NCBI RefSeq assembly: GCF_900112645.1
Contig: NZ_FOMO01000002.1
Span: forward strand, 429,593 to 493,592
Length of the DNA: 64,000 bases
Direction: 5' to 3'
Source: Phytopseudomonas straminea
Lineage (GTDB): Bacteria > Pseudomonadota > Gammaproteobacteria > Pseudomonadales > Pseudomonadaceae
How positions within the stretch are numbered: position 1 is the first letter of the stretch; the number at the start of each line of letters is the position of its first letter. The translations under genes and the position numbers were made by a program. Below, one piece after another: positions 17,051-26,366 of this stretch. The notes under the pieces are model-generated. The model was not told the DNA's origin and did not search any database. It saw only the letters and a list, made by a program, of their open reading frames with translations.

Positions 17051-17491
17051 TCAGTAAGCGGGCGGGCAGTAGAAGCCGTCGCCACGCTGGGGCTCGAGCA
17101 ACTGGCAGAGAATCTCGTGCTGGCTGGCGAGTAGCTGGCCATTGACCTCGTTGAGCCGCTGACACTGCTGGGCGATCTGCCCGAGCTGCGTCCACAGCGC
17201 CTGCATGTCGCGCCCGCGCGCAGTCGGATAAAGGGCGATGAAGGCCTGCATGCCGGCCTCGTCGAACGCCAGGCCGACGGCCTTCAATACCTTGACGCGG
17301 CGCCGGGCACGATCCTGCGCGCTGCCGAGCAGCAGCTGGATACGCTCGTTGAGCAGGTGCACGCCGTCGGTGTCGCAGCGCATCAGGCCATGACGCAACT
17401 CCTGCATCAGGCCGCGCAGGTAGACGTAGTCGTCCAGGTCCTGGTGCAGATCCTGTTCCATGGCCTCGAGCAGGCGTTCGCGCTGGCTCAC
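17051..17491 (-). CDS. flgN: Flagellar chaperone FlgN
   Basis: 146 residues, helical, with the FlgN pattern (ALWTQLGQIAQQCQRLNEVNGQLL) in the C-terminal part. FlgN keeps FlgK and FlgL soluble and pilots them to the export gate. Its start overlaps the flgM stop (ATGA). The flgM-flgN pair is standard in flagellar clusters, which supports the call even though FlgN sequences vary. Confidence 0.88.
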   Translation of the reverse strand: MSQRERLLEAMEQDLHQDLDDYVYLRGLMQELRHGLMRCDTDGVHLLNERIQLLLGSAQDRARRRVKVLKAVGLAFDEAGMQAFIALYPTARGRDMQALWTQLGQIAQQCQRLNEVNGQLLASQHEILCQLLEPQRGDGFYCPPAY

Positions 17492-17766
17492 GCCTCGCGA
17501 ATCCCGTGGTAGATCAGAATGCCGCTGGCCAGGGCACCGGCGCTGCTGTCCAGGCTGCCTTCGCGCAGGGCCTTGCGCAGGCTCTCGACCTTGTCCAGGT
17601 CGACCTCGGGCAGCGCACGCAGCGCATCCTGCAGCTGCTCGAGCGGGCGCGCGTCGGCGCCGCCTGGCGCAGCAGCCGTGGACGTGGCCTCACGGGTACC
17701 GCGGCTGGCAGCCGCCGGCTCGCTGACGGGCGTCGGCGTGAGGTTCAGGTGGCGGTTGATTTCCAT
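17488..17766 (-). CDS. flgM: Anti-sigma-28 factor FlgM
   Basis: 92 residues, usual for FlgM. The first half is disordered and Ala/Pro/Thr-rich; the second half is the sigma-binding region (VDLDKVESLRKALREGSLD followed by ILIYHGIREA). FlgM holds the flagellar sigma factor, here most likely LafS, until the hook is finished and FlgM is exported. Its presence beside flgN makes this sigma/anti-sigma circuit self-contained. A TTCGATAA-like -10 element (CGATAA at 17791-17796, minus strand) lies 24 bases before the start. Confidence 0.9.
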   Translation of the reverse strand: MEINRHLNLTPTPVSEPAAASRGTREATSTAAAPGGADARPLEQLQDALRALPEVDLDKVESLRKALREGSLDSSAGALASGILIYHGIREA

Positions 17767-17856
17767 GTGATCGGTCCAGGTTTTCCGCTGTTATCGAGTA
17801 GAGGCGACTGGCGATGAAGGCCACTTAAGCCGGCAAGCAATTTTTTTACCGGGCAG

Positions 17857-18282
17857 TCACGGCGCCTGGTTGCGCCACCAGGCCTGGGTGGCCAGGCCGT
17901 CCTGAATCTTCTGTTCCTGCTGCGTCAATTGCGCCTGCCATTGCTGCAGCTTGCCATCGAGCACCTGGGCCACCACCTTTTCGCTGCGCATGGCCGCCAG
18001 CAGTTCGCTCTGGATGCGCTGCAGCGCCTGCTCGGCCACATCCAGCTCGCGGCGTTGCAGCTGCAGCATCTTGTGCAGGGTCAGCTTGTACTGTTGCTGA
18101 TTGCTGCGCTGCAGCAGCGTATCCACGCGAACCTCGAAGCCGCACAGCCGGTCGAGCCCACTGATGTTGTTGCGATAGCGCTGGCACAGGTTGCGCTGGT
18201 AAGCCACGCGGCCCAGCACCTGGCGTACCTGATTGCCGCGCAGCGCGGCCAGGCGCTGCAGCACCTCGACCTGCTGCTTCAT
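17857..18282 (-). CDS. fliJ: Flagellar export protein FliJ
   Basis: 141 residues, almost entirely helical with heptad-like spacing of Leu, Gln and Arg (MKQQVEVLQRLAALRGNQ; LHKMLQLQRRELDVAEQALQ), as in FliJ, the coiled-coil stalk of the FliI ATPase ring. It overlaps the fliI stop (ATGA) and ends the lafK-fliEFGHIJ series. FliJ sequences diverge strongly, so position carries much of the weight. Confidence 0.87.
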   Translation of the reverse strand: MKQQVEVLQRLAALRGNQVRQVLGRVAYQRNLCQRYRNNISGLDRLCGFEVRVDTLLQRSNQQQYKLTLHKMLQLQRRELDVAEQALQRIQSELLAAMRSEKVVAQVLDGKLQQWQAQLTQQEQKIQDGLATQAWWRNQAP

Positions 18283-19604
18283 CGGATCAGCGCCTGCAAG
18301 CGGCCCTGGCTGTCCGCCAGGTCGGCGCCCTCACCCACTTCCTGACACAGAAAGCGCTGGATGGCGGGCGCAATCTGCACCGCTCGATCGGTCCTGGCAT
18401 CCATGCCCGGCGTGTATCCGCCGAGGGGAATCAGTTCGCGAATCTTCTCGAAGGCGCCGTACAGCTCCTTGAGCTGCAGGGCCGCGCGGCGCAGCTCCAC
18501 CGGCACCACCTGGGACATGCAACGGCTCACCGAGGCGGCGATGTCGATAGCCGGATAATGGCCGACGTCTGCCAGGCGCCGCGACAGCACGATGTGCCCG
18601 TCGAGAATGGCCCGGGCGCAGTCGGCGATGGGGTCCTGCTGGTCATCGCCCTCGGCCAGCACAGTGTAGATGGCGCTCAGGCTGCCGCTGCCGGCCTCGC
18701 CGTTGCCGGCGCTTTCGACCAGCTCCGGCAACAGGCCGAACACCGACGGCGGGTAGCCCTTGGTGGCAGGCGGCTCGCCCAGGGCCAGGGCGATTTCCCG
18801 CTGGGCCATGGCGTAGCGCGTCAACGAGTCGACGAGCAAAAGCACGTCCTTGCCCTGGTCACGAAAGTAGGCGGCGATGCTGTGGCACAGCTCGGCCGCC
18901 TTCAGACGCATCAGCGGCGATTCGTTGGCTGGCGCTACGACCACCACGGCCTTGCGCAGCCCTTCCTCGCCCAGCGAATGCAGAATGAATTCCTGTACCT
19001 CACGGCCGCGCTCGCCGATCAACCCGACCACCACCACATCGGCCTTGGTTTCGCGGGTAATCATGCCCAGCAGCACGCTCTTGCCCACGCCGCTGCCGGC
19101 GAACAGGCCGACGCGCTGGCCCTTGCCGAGGGTCAGCATGGCGTTGATGGCGCGTACGCCGACATCCAGTGGCTCTTCCACCGGGCGTCTGCGCAGCGGG
19201 TTGACGGTCGGCAACTCCTGGGACAGCGAATCGCGCCCGATCAGCTTGCCCAGGCCGTCCAGGGGTTCGCCCAAGCCGTTGATCACCCGGCCAAGCCATG
19301 ACTCGTCGATCTGCAGCGACGCCTCGTCGGCGGCGGGAAACACCCGCGAACCCGCGCCGAGGCCCACGGGTTTCTTGAACGGCATCAGGTAGGTGATATC
19401 ACGGTTGAAACCCACCACCTGGGCTTCCAGCAGACAGCCGTCGCCCTGTTCGATGTGACAGCGCTGGCCGGTGGTGCGCTGGCACCCCAGGCTTTCCAGC
19501 AGCAGCCCGGATACCTTGACCAGGCGCCCGCTGACCTTGGCCAAGCGCACGCCGTCGAGCGAGCGCAGGGCTTCATCGAGCTTGAATTCACCCAGCTGCG
19601 CCAT
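18279..19604 (-). CDS. fliI: Flagellum-specific export ATPase FliI
   Basis: 441 residues, normal for FliI. Walker A GSGVGKS at about 170-176, Walker B VLLLVDSLTRYAMAQRE near 255, and the family strings MPFKKPVGLGAGSRVF and LLPELVESAGNGE. It hydrolyses ATP at the base of the type III export gate. It starts four bases after the fliH stop and overlaps fliJ. Confidence 0.96.
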   Translation of the reverse strand: MAQLGEFKLDEALRSLDGVRLAKVSGRLVKVSGLLLESLGCQRTTGQRCHIEQGDGCLLEAQVVGFNRDITYLMPFKKPVGLGAGSRVFPAADEASLQIDESWLGRVINGLGEPLDGLGKLIGRDSLSQELPTVNPLRRRPVEEPLDVGVRAINAMLTLGKGQRVGLFAGSGVGKSVLLGMITRETKADVVVVGLIGERGREVQEFILHSLGEEGLRKAVVVVAPANESPLMRLKAAELCHSIAAYFRDQGKDVLLLVDSLTRYAMAQREIALALGEPPATKGYPPSVFGLLPELVESAGNGEAGSGSLSAIYTVLAEGDDQQDPIADCARAILDGHIVLSRRLADVGHYPAIDIAASVSRCMSQVVPVELRRAALQLKELYGAFEKIRELIPLGGYTPGMDARTDRAVQIAPAIQRFLCQEVGEGADLADSQGRLQALIR

Positions 19605-19608
19605 GGCC

Positions 19609-20307
19609 TCAGTCCTCGGTCAGTTCGAGGTGCTCGGCCAGGGTTTCCAGGCACGAGTCCAGGCGCTGCTGGCAGCCGATGTCCGCCTCGGCCTGGGCGG
19701 TGACCACACGGCACTCGCCCAGCGCCAGGCGCTCGTCGGCGACCAGCCGCCAGGTGGCCGCGCGCTCGGGGGCGAGATCACGCAGGCGCGCGTATTCATC
19801 GGGGTTGAGCAGCACCTTGACCTCGCCCTGCTCGCCCTGCTCGCCCGGCATGCCGGCCAGGGCCTCTTCGGCGAGCGTCAGCAGTTGGTCCGGGTGCAGG
19901 GTCAGCTCGCAGCGAATCACCTGGCGGGCGACCTTGCCCACCAGCTCCAGCAGTTCCTGGCGGCGCTTGCGTTCCTGCTCGGCGGCGTGCTGCTGCAACT
20001 GCGCGTACAGCGCATCCAGCGGCCGGGCGGCCTCTTCGAAGGCCGTCTGACCATGGCGGCGGCCTTCTTCGCGGCCCAGGCGCAAGCCCTCTTCGCGGCC
20101 GAGCTGCAGACCCTGCTGGTGACCGGCATCGTGGCCCTGCTGCAAGCCCTCCTGGTAACCCTTTTCGATACCCTGCTGAAAACCGTCGCTCATGGCGCGC
20201 TGCACGCTGGCCGCGTCACCGCCCGACTCGAGGATGTCCGGGCAGCGTGGCGGGAAGCGGTACGCCCGCCAGGCCTTGTCGTGGTCTCGACTGACTTTCA
20301 CGCTCAT
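19609..20307 (-). CDS. fliH: Flagellar export regulator FliH
   Basis: 232 residues. The middle has the FliH GxxxG-type repeat array (GFQQGIEKGYQEGLQQGHDAGHQQGLQLG, quoted here as overlapping short Gly-heptad units spaced by four), followed by the C-terminal FliI-binding domain (VARQVIRCELTLHPDQLL). FliH is the peripheral stator that links FliI to FliN. It lies between fliG and fliI. Confidence 0.93.
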   Translation of the reverse strand: MSVKVSRDHDKAWRAYRFPPRCPDILESGGDAASVQRAMSDGFQQGIEKGYQEGLQQGHDAGHQQGLQLGREEGLRLGREEGRRHGQTAFEEAARPLDALYAQLQQHAAEQERKRRQELLELVGKVARQVIRCELTLHPDQLLTLAEEALAGMPGEQGEQGEVKVLLNPDEYARLRDLAPERAATWRLVADERLALGECRVVTAQAEADIGCQQRLDSCLETLAEHLELTED

Positions 20308-20313
20308 GCCGTT

Positions 20314-21375
20314 CTACTCCACCGTCTGTTCGCGGAACAACTGCAGCTGGATGTCGCCCTGGGCCGCCATGTCACGCACCACGGCCATGATGTCCTTGCG
20401 CACCTGCTCGATGCGGCTCATCGGCACCGGGCCCTGACGCCGCTTGATCGACTCCATCTGCTGGGCCTGACGCTTGGGCATGACCGCCTGGATGGCCTTG
20501 GTGAGCGCCGGCTCGGCGCCCTTGAGCGCCACCACCCACTCTTCCATGGGCACGGCTTCGAGCAAGGCGGACAGCACGTCCGGGGTCTGCCGCGAGAGGA
20601 TGAAGAAGTCGTACATTTCCTCCTCGATGCGGCCCACCAGCTGCTCGTCGTGGGAACGCAGCAGCTCGAACATCTGGCTTCGGTCACCCTTGAAGCGGTT
20701 CATGATGTCGGCCGCCTGCTTGAGGCCGCGCACCTGGGAGCCCTGGGCGGACAGCACCGACAGGCTGCGGTCGATCAGCTGCTCCAGTTCGGCGATCACG
20801 TCGCCGTTGACCTCGTTGAGGTTGGCGATGCGGTACAGCAGCTCGTCCTGGCGCTCGGCCGGCATGCACTCGAGCACGTCGCAGGCCATGCCAGGCGGCA
20901 GGAATGCCAGGAACACCGCCTGCATCTGCGCGTGCTCCTTGGCCAGCATGGCGGCGAACTGCTTGGGATCGAGCCACTCCAGGCGCGCCATCTTGGCGCG
21001 GATTTCCTCGCCGTAGATGCTGTCCAGCAAATTGCGGGTGATCTCGCTGCCCAGGGCCTTGCCGAGCATCCCGGAGAGGTAGCTGCGCGACGCCCCCTTG
21101 ATGTTGCTCTGTTCCTTGTAGTCGTCGAAGAACCGCCCGATGACGTCGGAAACCGTGGCCAGTTTGATGTTCGACAGGCGCGCCATGGTCTGGCTGATGC
21201 TGATGATCTCCTCGCGCGAGAAGTGCCGCAGCACCCGCGAGGAGATGTCGTCGCCCATGCTCAGCATGAGGATCGCCGCCTGCTCGGTAGAGCTCAACGC
21301 ACGCGCCCTCGGTTTGAGCTCGCCAGCCTTGCTGCTGGCAGCCTTCTCAACCGGCTGCACCGAGTTCTTTGTCAT
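20314..21375 (-). CDS. fliG: Flagellar motor switch protein FliG
   Basis: 353 residues. N-terminal domain (STEQAAILMLSMGDDISSRV) binds FliF; the middle carries ANLNEVNGDVIAELEQLI; the C-terminal torque domain keeps charged residues along EEWVVALKGAEPALTKAIQ and SRIEQVRKDIMAVVRDM. FliG transmits torque from the stator. The start overlaps the end of fliF by 29 bases, and residues 1-25 look like a non-conserved extension; no nearer ATG is available. Confidence 0.95.
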   Translation of the reverse strand: MTKNSVQPVEKAASSKAGELKPRARALSSTEQAAILMLSMGDDISSRVLRHFSREEIISISQTMARLSNIKLATVSDVIGRFFDDYKEQSNIKGASRSYLSGMLGKALGSEITRNLLDSIYGEEIRAKMARLEWLDPKQFAAMLAKEHAQMQAVFLAFLPPGMACDVLECMPAERQDELLYRIANLNEVNGDVIAELEQLIDRSLSVLSAQGSQVRGLKQAADIMNRFKGDRSQMFELLRSHDEQLVGRIEEEMYDFFILSRQTPDVLSALLEAVPMEEWVVALKGAEPALTKAIQAVMPKRQAQQMESIKRRQGPVPMSRIEQVRKDIMAVVRDMAAQGDIQLQLFREQTVE

Positions 21376-23065
21376 TACGCCCTACCCATTGTTTGATGAC
21401 TTCCGAGACGCGCTCGGGATCGTTCTCGGCCAGCATCCGCAGGTGTTCGATCTGGTGTTCCAGGCCCGAGCCGGGCGCCGGCAGGCGAATTTCCGACAGC
21501 GGATTCAACTCGCTGAACAGCTTGGCCGGATCACGCTCGCCGCCCACCCGCGCGAGCAGGCGCCCGGCCTGCTCGCTGGCCAGCATCGCCGGCAATTCGC
21601 CTTCGCCCTCTGCCCCTGCAGCCGCGTTTTCCGTCTTGCGGTCCGGGCGGGCGATCAGCCCGCGCACGGCCGGGCGAACCACCAGCAGCACCAGCAGCAG
21701 GCTGATCAGCGCGAACACGGCGATCTTCACCCACTCGTGCACGTTGGGGTTTTCCCACCAGGCGAGGCCGGCGTTGGCCGACTCGTCCGCCGCGGCGGGA
21801 GTGAACGGCAGCACGCTCAGGGTCAGCACATCGCCGCGCGCCTGGTTGAAGCCGACCGCACTCTTGACCATCGCCTCCAGCTCGCTGCGCGCCTCGGCCG
21901 TCCAGCCACCTTCAGGGGCGGCCTGGGCGTTGAGCACCACGGCCACGCTCTGCTGCTGCAGGCGATAGGGTGCGTGGCGCACGTGAGTGACGCTCTGGTC
22001 GTAATCGAGCTGGCGATTGGATTCCTTGCGCAGCGACGTCGCAGCCTTGTCCTCGGGCGGTGCCGGCTGCGCGGCCTGGCCACCCTGGGCCGCCTGGCGC
22101 TGGGCCTGGGTGTTGGCCGGCGGCGTGTTGCTCAGCGAACCGGGAACACCCAGGGCCAGCTTGTCGAGCACGCTTTCGTCGCGGGTCACCTCGTTACGCA
22201 GCCGCGGTTCCTGGCCGTAGGTCTGCAGGGTTTCCTCGCGCTGGCTGAAGTCGATATCGGCGGACACGCTGAGGCGATAATTGTCGCGGCCCAGCACCGG
22301 GGTCAGCACTTCCTCGACATTGAACGCCGCCTTGCGCTGATAATCCTCGATCACCTGCCAGGTGCGCTGCGGGCCGCCCCAGCCTTCCAGGTCACGGGAC
22401 AGCAGCGTGCCGTGCTGGTCGACGACGCGCACGTCCTTGGCATCGAGCTGGGGCACGCTGCCGGCCACCAGGTTGACCACCGCGGACACCTGCTCCGGCT
22501 CCAGGCGATAACCCGGCGCCAGCTGCAGCATCACCGAGGCCTTGGTCGGCTCGCGGCGGGCAATCACGAACGAATTGTTCTCTTCGCGCGCCAGGTGAAC
22601 CCGCGCCTGCTGCACGCCCTGCAGTGCCATGATGGTCTGCGCCAGCTCACCCTCCAGGCTGCGTTTCAGGCGCACGTCCTGCATGAACTGGCTGGTGCCC
22701 AGTGGCTCGTCCTTGTCGAACAGTTCGTAGCCCGCCGGCAGCGACACCTTGACGCCCCTGGCCGCCAGCAACAGCCGCGCCCGCGCCACCTGTTCATCGC
22801 TGACCAGCACCTGGCCGCTCTGCGGATGCAGGCGATAGGCAATGCCCTCGCCTTCCAGCAGGGCGATCACCTCGGCAGCGGGAAAGCGCTCACCAGCGCC
22901 ATACAGCGGGCGCAGGTTGTCCTCGCCCTTCCACAGGTAGTAGACGACGCCCATTGCCAGCAGCGCAGCGATGGCCGCCATGCATGCCAGGGCGATACGC
23001 GGATCGGCCCTGAGGCGCTCCAGCAGCGGATTGCTTCTGATGGTTTTCAGTACGCGTTGCGGCAC
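21347..23065 (-). CDS. fliF: Flagellar MS-ring protein FliF
   Basis: 572 residues. A first membrane helix is at about 27-47 (ALACMAAIAALLAMGVVYYLW) and the second near 440-460 (WVKIAVFALISLLLVLLVV). Between them are the ring-building motifs (AARGVKVSLPAGYELFDK, MQDVRLKRSLEGELAQTI, ARVHLAREENNSFV, PASVML-type ASVMLQLAPG). The C-terminal tail, for FliG binding, is present. FliF is the inner-membrane base of the motor and houses the export gate. Confidence 0.96.
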   Translation of the reverse strand: MPQRVLKTIRSNPLLERLRADPRIALACMAAIAALLAMGVVYYLWKGEDNLRPLYGAGERFPAAEVIALLEGEGIAYRLHPQSGQVLVSDEQVARARLLLAARGVKVSLPAGYELFDKDEPLGTSQFMQDVRLKRSLEGELAQTIMALQGVQQARVHLAREENNSFVIARREPTKASVMLQLAPGYRLEPEQVSAVVNLVAGSVPQLDAKDVRVVDQHGTLLSRDLEGWGGPQRTWQVIEDYQRKAAFNVEEVLTPVLGRDNYRLSVSADIDFSQREETLQTYGQEPRLRNEVTRDESVLDKLALGVPGSLSNTPPANTQAQRQAAQGGQAAQPAPPEDKAATSLRKESNRQLDYDQSVTHVRHAPYRLQQQSVAVVLNAQAAPEGGWTAEARSELEAMVKSAVGFNQARGDVLTLSVLPFTPAAADESANAGLAWWENPNVHEWVKIAVFALISLLLVLLVVRPAVRGLIARPDRKTENAAAGAEGEGELPAMLASEQAGRLLARVGGERDPAKLFSELNPLSEIRLPAPGSGLEHQIEHLRMLAENDPERVSEVIKQWVGRNDKELGAAG

Positions 23066-23074
23066 CTGGCCTCC

Positions 23075-23392
23075 TTACAACGGCATCTTGATGATGTCGT
23101 CAAACGCCGTGCTCAGCTTGTTGCGTACCTGCAGCAATGCAGAGAACGCCACACTGGCCTTCTGGCTGTCGACCATGGCACCGACCAGGTCATCGCTCTG
23201 CCCACGCTCCACGGCGGCCACCGCCGAACTCGCCTGGTGCTGCTGGGCGTCGATGGCCCGCAGGTTGGCGGCGAAGCTGTCGGTGAAGCCCTGGGGCTCG
23301 GCCGCCGGGCGAATGCCCGCGCCCTGGCTGAGGCCCTTCATGGCCTCCATGCGTGCCAGCATGTCCTGGCGTATCGAATCGATCGAATTCAT
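23075..23392 (-). CDS. fliE: Flagellar hook-basal body protein FliE
   Basis: 105 residues from the ATG at 23392, with GGAGAG upstream; a longer frame to 23560 lies inside lafK. The C-terminal half is conserved FliE ([20 protein letters not shown], then [19 protein letters not shown]). FliE joins the MS ring to the rod. It comes 20 bases after lafK and nine bases before fliF. Confidence 0.93.
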   Translation of the reverse strand: MNSIDSIRQDMLARMEAMKGLSQGAGIRPAAEPQGFTDSFAANLRAIDAQQHQASSAVAAVERGQSDDLVGAMVDSQKASVAFSALLQVRNKLSTAFDDIIKMPL

Positions 23393-23412
23393 CCACGGCT
23401 CTCCAGCGGCGA

Positions 23413-24813
23413 TCAGAACGGAATGTGTACGCCCTGCTCGCGCATGGCGCTCAGGCGATAGCGCAGTGCCCGGGTACTCATGCCCAGGCTCTGCGCGGCT
23501 TTGGTCTTGTGGCCGTCGAAGCGGCGGATGGTATCGAGCACGTGCTGGTACTCGGCCCACTTGCCACTGGCGCGCAGCGCCGCGCGGCCATCCTCACCCG
23601 CATCCGGCTGCATCGCCGCGGCGATGTGGATGCTCGCTGCCGGCACGCTGCCCGGCACCTCCAGGCCAAGGTCGGCAGGCTGGATGAACAGGCCATTGCG
23701 CAGCACCAGCGCGCGCTGCACGGTGTTCTCCAGCTCGCGCACGTTGCCGGGCCAGTCATGGCCGAGCAGCGCACGGCGCGCCGAATCGGTGAGCAGTTCT
23801 TCGCCTTCGCCCGGCGCGTGGCTGGCGATGAAGCGGCTGACCAGCGGCAGGATGTCGTCACGCCGCTCACGCAGCGGTGCGATGTGCAGGGGCAACACGT
23901 CCAGACGGAACATCAGGTCGGCGCGAAAACGCCCGGCGGCCACTTCCTGCTGCAGGTCGCGGTTGGTGGCAGCGATGATGCGCACGTCCAGCGCAATTTC
24001 CCGGCGCCCGCCAAGGCGCTCCACCCGCTGCTCCTGCAGCACACGCAGCAGCTTGGCCTGCAGCGCCAGGGGCAGTTCGCCGATTTCATCGAGCAGCAGC
24101 GTGCCGCCGTTGGCCTGTTCGAACTTGCCGGCCTGCGCGCTGACGGCACCGGTGAAGGCGCCACGCTCGTGGCCGAACAGAATGGACTCGAGCATCTGCT
24201 CGGGGATCGCCGCGCAGTTGACCGCGACGAAGGGCGCCTCCGGGCGCCCGGAGCACCGATGGATATAGCGCGCCATGCGCTCCTTGCCGGTTCCGGTTTC
24301 GCCGCTGATCAGCACCGGCGCACGGGTCAGCGCCACGCGCTGGGCCATGGCCAGCAGGCGACGACCGGAAGCCGAATGGCAGACCAGTTCGTCGGCGGAA
24401 CTGTCGGCGAGCGCCTGGCGCTGCAATAGCGTGGCGACCTGCTGCTCGCTGAACGGCGACAGCAGGTAATCGACGCAGCCGCCTTCTAGCAGCAGCGCCG
24501 CTTTTTCCTGGTCGGCGTAGTCGACCACCGGAATCAGGGTCAGGCGCGGATACCGCAGCAGCCAGCTGCGCACCTGTTCGCTCAACGCCTGGGCGCACCC
24601 CATGGAGGCGAACAGGAAGACCAGGCTGGCCCGCTCCAGGTGGGCGGCCTGCACGCCGTGAAGATCGGCGCAGCGCTGCACCTGACAACGTTGGGTCGCC
24701 AGGGCATCGAGCAGCGCGCCGTGAAATGCCCCCTGGCCAACGACCAGAACACGTCGACTGTCCGTGGCGGCCGCGAACACGAGAGGTTCGCAATGACTGA
24801 CTGGACGATTCAT
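23413..24813 (-). CDS. lafK: Sigma-54-dependent activator of lateral flagellar genes, LafK
   Basis: 466 residues. Residues about 20-130 look like a receiver domain that has lost the acidic pocket: the first strand reads VLVVGQG, no Asp sits at the phosphorylation place (LVFLFASM), and SPF stands where KPF is usual. The AAA+ domain has Walker A GETGTGKE (171-178), the sigma-54 loop GAFTGA (218-223) and Walker B LLLDEIGE (239-246). A Fis-type helix-turn-helix ends the protein ([18 protein letters not shown]). LafK starts the lateral cascade in Vibrio and lies, as here, just before fliEFGHIJ. It probably activates the flgB promoter at 7363-7377. Confidence 0.9.
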   Translation of the reverse strand: MNRPVSHCEPLVFAAATDSRRVLVVGQGAFHGALLDALATQRCQVQRCADLHGVQAAHLERASLVFLFASMGCAQALSEQVRSWLLRYPRLTLIPVVDYADQEKAALLLEGGCVDYLLSPFSEQQVATLLQRQALADSSADELVCHSASGRRLLAMAQRVALTRAPVLISGETGTGKERMARYIHRCSGRPEAPFVAVNCAAIPEQMLESILFGHERGAFTGAVSAQAGKFEQANGGTLLLDEIGELPLALQAKLLRVLQEQRVERLGGRREIALDVRIIAATNRDLQQEVAAGRFRADLMFRLDVLPLHIAPLRERRDDILPLVSRFIASHAPGEGEELLTDSARRALLGHDWPGNVRELENTVQRALVLRNGLFIQPADLGLEVPGSVPAASIHIAAAMQPDAGEDGRAALRASGKWAEYQHVLDTIRRFDGHKTKAAQSLGMSTRALRYRLSAMREQGVHIPF

Positions 24814-25179
24814 TTCAATCCCTCCCTGCTGGCGGTGGTGAAAAAATTTCGTGTTGCGTGAACCAATGGCTTAATCGCCGATCAGAACAGGTCGCCATCC
24901 TACATTTGGGCGCCCTGCCGTTCGGGCGGAAGGCAAAATTAGCCAATTGCCCGCCAAGCGCTGAATCAGTTCCCATCAAAACCCGTCAAGCGGCGCCAAT
25001 AACGCCTCAAGACGTCTTTTGATATCTCTTGATTTAACCTCAAAGCCCCGTCGCTCCTAGACTCGCCCCTCACTTCAGGTATGCCGCCTTGGCCACGTCA
25101 AAGGCGCCGGCAACTCCGTGCCCAGGCATGTGATTGCTGCCCTGTCTCTCCGATTTTTTGGAAAAGTGCGGTTTGGCAG
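24814..25179. other. Divergent lafK-fliM intergenic region
   Basis: About 365 bases between the two divergent operons. It holds a small dyad (CGCCC 24911-24915 and GGGCG 24924-24928). A sigma-54-like string AGGCATGTGATTGCT at 25124-25138 (plus strand) has good blocks but is one base short between GG and GC. An open frame does run from 25081 into fliM but its Pro/Arg/Cys-rich start is unlike coding sequence of the family. No strict promoter was found. Confidence 0.4.
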
Positions 25180-26016
25180 ATGCTCGGTAATTCGAAAATC
25201 CACCACGATGTTCAGCCTGATCAGTTGCTGCGGCTCAAGCCGCACAAACTCGGTCGGCACTATCACCGCATCCCGAATTACATCCGGGAAACGTCGGGCA
25301 AATACCCGCGTCTGGTCAGTGACTATTTCCTGCGCAACTACCGCATCAACCTCGAGTTGCAGGGCGTCGACGTGCTCGAGCATTTCAAGTGCCCGGCCGA
25401 ATGCACCTATCGCAGTGCCCACGGCAAGGTCGGCTTCGCCATCGAGCGCAGCCTGCTTACCGAAGCCCTGGAGTGTTACTACGGCGGCACGTCGCTGCCG
25501 GGTGGCGAGATGCCCCCGGAAAGCTCGTCCGAGCAGCGCATGCGTGATCGCCTCGGCAGCGACGTGGTGCACCTGTTGCTGCGCGCGCTGCTCGCCGGCG
25601 AAGACCCCGGCAAGCTCAGCCACCACGACAGCACCTATGACGAGGTGCAGTGGGAGTACCAGGCCGAGTTTCGCTACATCAGCCATATCACCGGCACCCA
25701 GGCTTCGCTGTACCTGTATCTGGATGCCCAGCTGGTCAACGAACTGACGCGCCGCAACAGCCCGCCCCCGGCGCGGCTGAACGGCAATCCTGCGCAGCAC
25801 ATCCAGCAGTTACCGGTGCAGCTCGATTGCGTGCTGGCGCGCCTGCGCATGCCGCTGCTGCAGGTGCTCAACCTGAAGCGCGGCGACATCCTGCCGATTC
25901 GCCTGGCGGAGCGCTGCGATATCGAGATCAACCAGCAGAAGCTGTTTCGCGGCACCGTTTTCGAGGAAGACGGCGCCCTTTTCCTGACATCCCTCGAGAG
26001 CGTGCAGACCCCATGA
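25180..26016 (+). CDS. fliM: Flagellar motor switch protein FliM (divergent, lateral type)
   Basis: 278 residues from the ATG at 25180; an ATG at 25081 would add 33 residues that resemble no FliM. The middle CheC-like domain is recognisable but diverged (HYHRIPNYIRETSGKYPRLV, LTEALECYYGGTS), and the C-terminal SpoA/FliN-like domain is present (QLDCVLARLRMPLLQVLNLK, GDILPIRLAERCDIEIN). The N-terminal CheY-binding peptide (EIDALL in polar FliM) is not seen from either start. It builds the C ring with FliG and FliN. It opens the fliMNPQR-flhBA operon and overlaps fliN by ATGA. Confidence 0.85.
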   Translation: MLGNSKIHHDVQPDQLLRLKPHKLGRHYHRIPNYIRETSGKYPRLVSDYFLRNYRINLELQGVDVLEHFKCPAECTYRSAHGKVGFAIERSLLTEALECYYGGTSLPGGEMPPESSSEQRMRDRLGSDVVHLLLRALLAGEDPGKLSHHDSTYDEVQWEYQAEFRYISHITGTQASLYLYLDAQLVNELTRRNSPPPARLNGNPAQHIQQLPVQLDCVLARLRMPLLQVLNLKRGDILPIRLAERCDIEINQQKLFRGTVFEEDGALFLTSLESVQTP

Positions 26017-26366
26017 GCGGCCCGATTTCCGACAGCGAACTGGACAACCTGATCAACGACGACCTGGCCGGCGCACCGGCAGAGAGCGGCGCTCCCGCCC
26101 GCGAGCTGGGCCAGGACCTGAGCTTCTTCGGCAAGATCCCGGTGGACGTCAGCCTCGAAGTGGCTTCCACCCGGGTGTCACTCAAGGAACTGATGGAGGT
26201 CGATACCCACAGCGTGATCGTGCTCGACAAACTGGCCGGAGAGCCACTCGACGTGAAGGTCAACGGCGCGTTGTTCGCCAAGGCCGAAGTGGTGGTGATG
26301 AACGGCAATTACGGCCTGCGCATCGTCGAGTTGTGCGGCAACGGCCTCGACGACCTGGCTCCATGA
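26013..26366 (+). CDS. fliN: Flagellar motor switch protein FliN
   Basis: 117 residues. The C-terminal SpoA domain is typical: FFGKIPVDVSLEVASTRVSL, HSVIVLDKLAGEPLDVKVNG and LFAKAEVVVMNGNYGLRI. FliN tetramers form the lower C ring and receive FliH-FliI. Start and stop overlap fliM and fliP respectively by ATGA, showing tight coupling. Confidence 0.94.
   Translation: MSGPISDSELDNLINDDLAGAPAESGAPARELGQDLSFFGKIPVDVSLEVASTRVSLKELMEVDTHSVIVLDKLAGEPLDVKVNGALFAKAEVVVMNGNYGLRIVELCGNGLDDLAP

Noticed and set aside
19471..21396. A 641-codon open frame on the plus strand opposite fliH and fliG
   Set aside because: It is rich in His, Gln, Leu and Ala with no recognisable domain, the usual product of the strand opposite high-GC coding sequence; the minus-strand genes are certain.
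21140..23461. A 773-codon plus-strand open frame opposite fliF
   Set aside because: Antisense shadow of fliF and neighbours; no ribosome site or known motif.
25124..25138. AGGCATGTGATTGCT as a sigma-54 promoter for fliM
   Set aside because: GG to GC distance is one base short, and RpoN tolerates spacing changes poorly.
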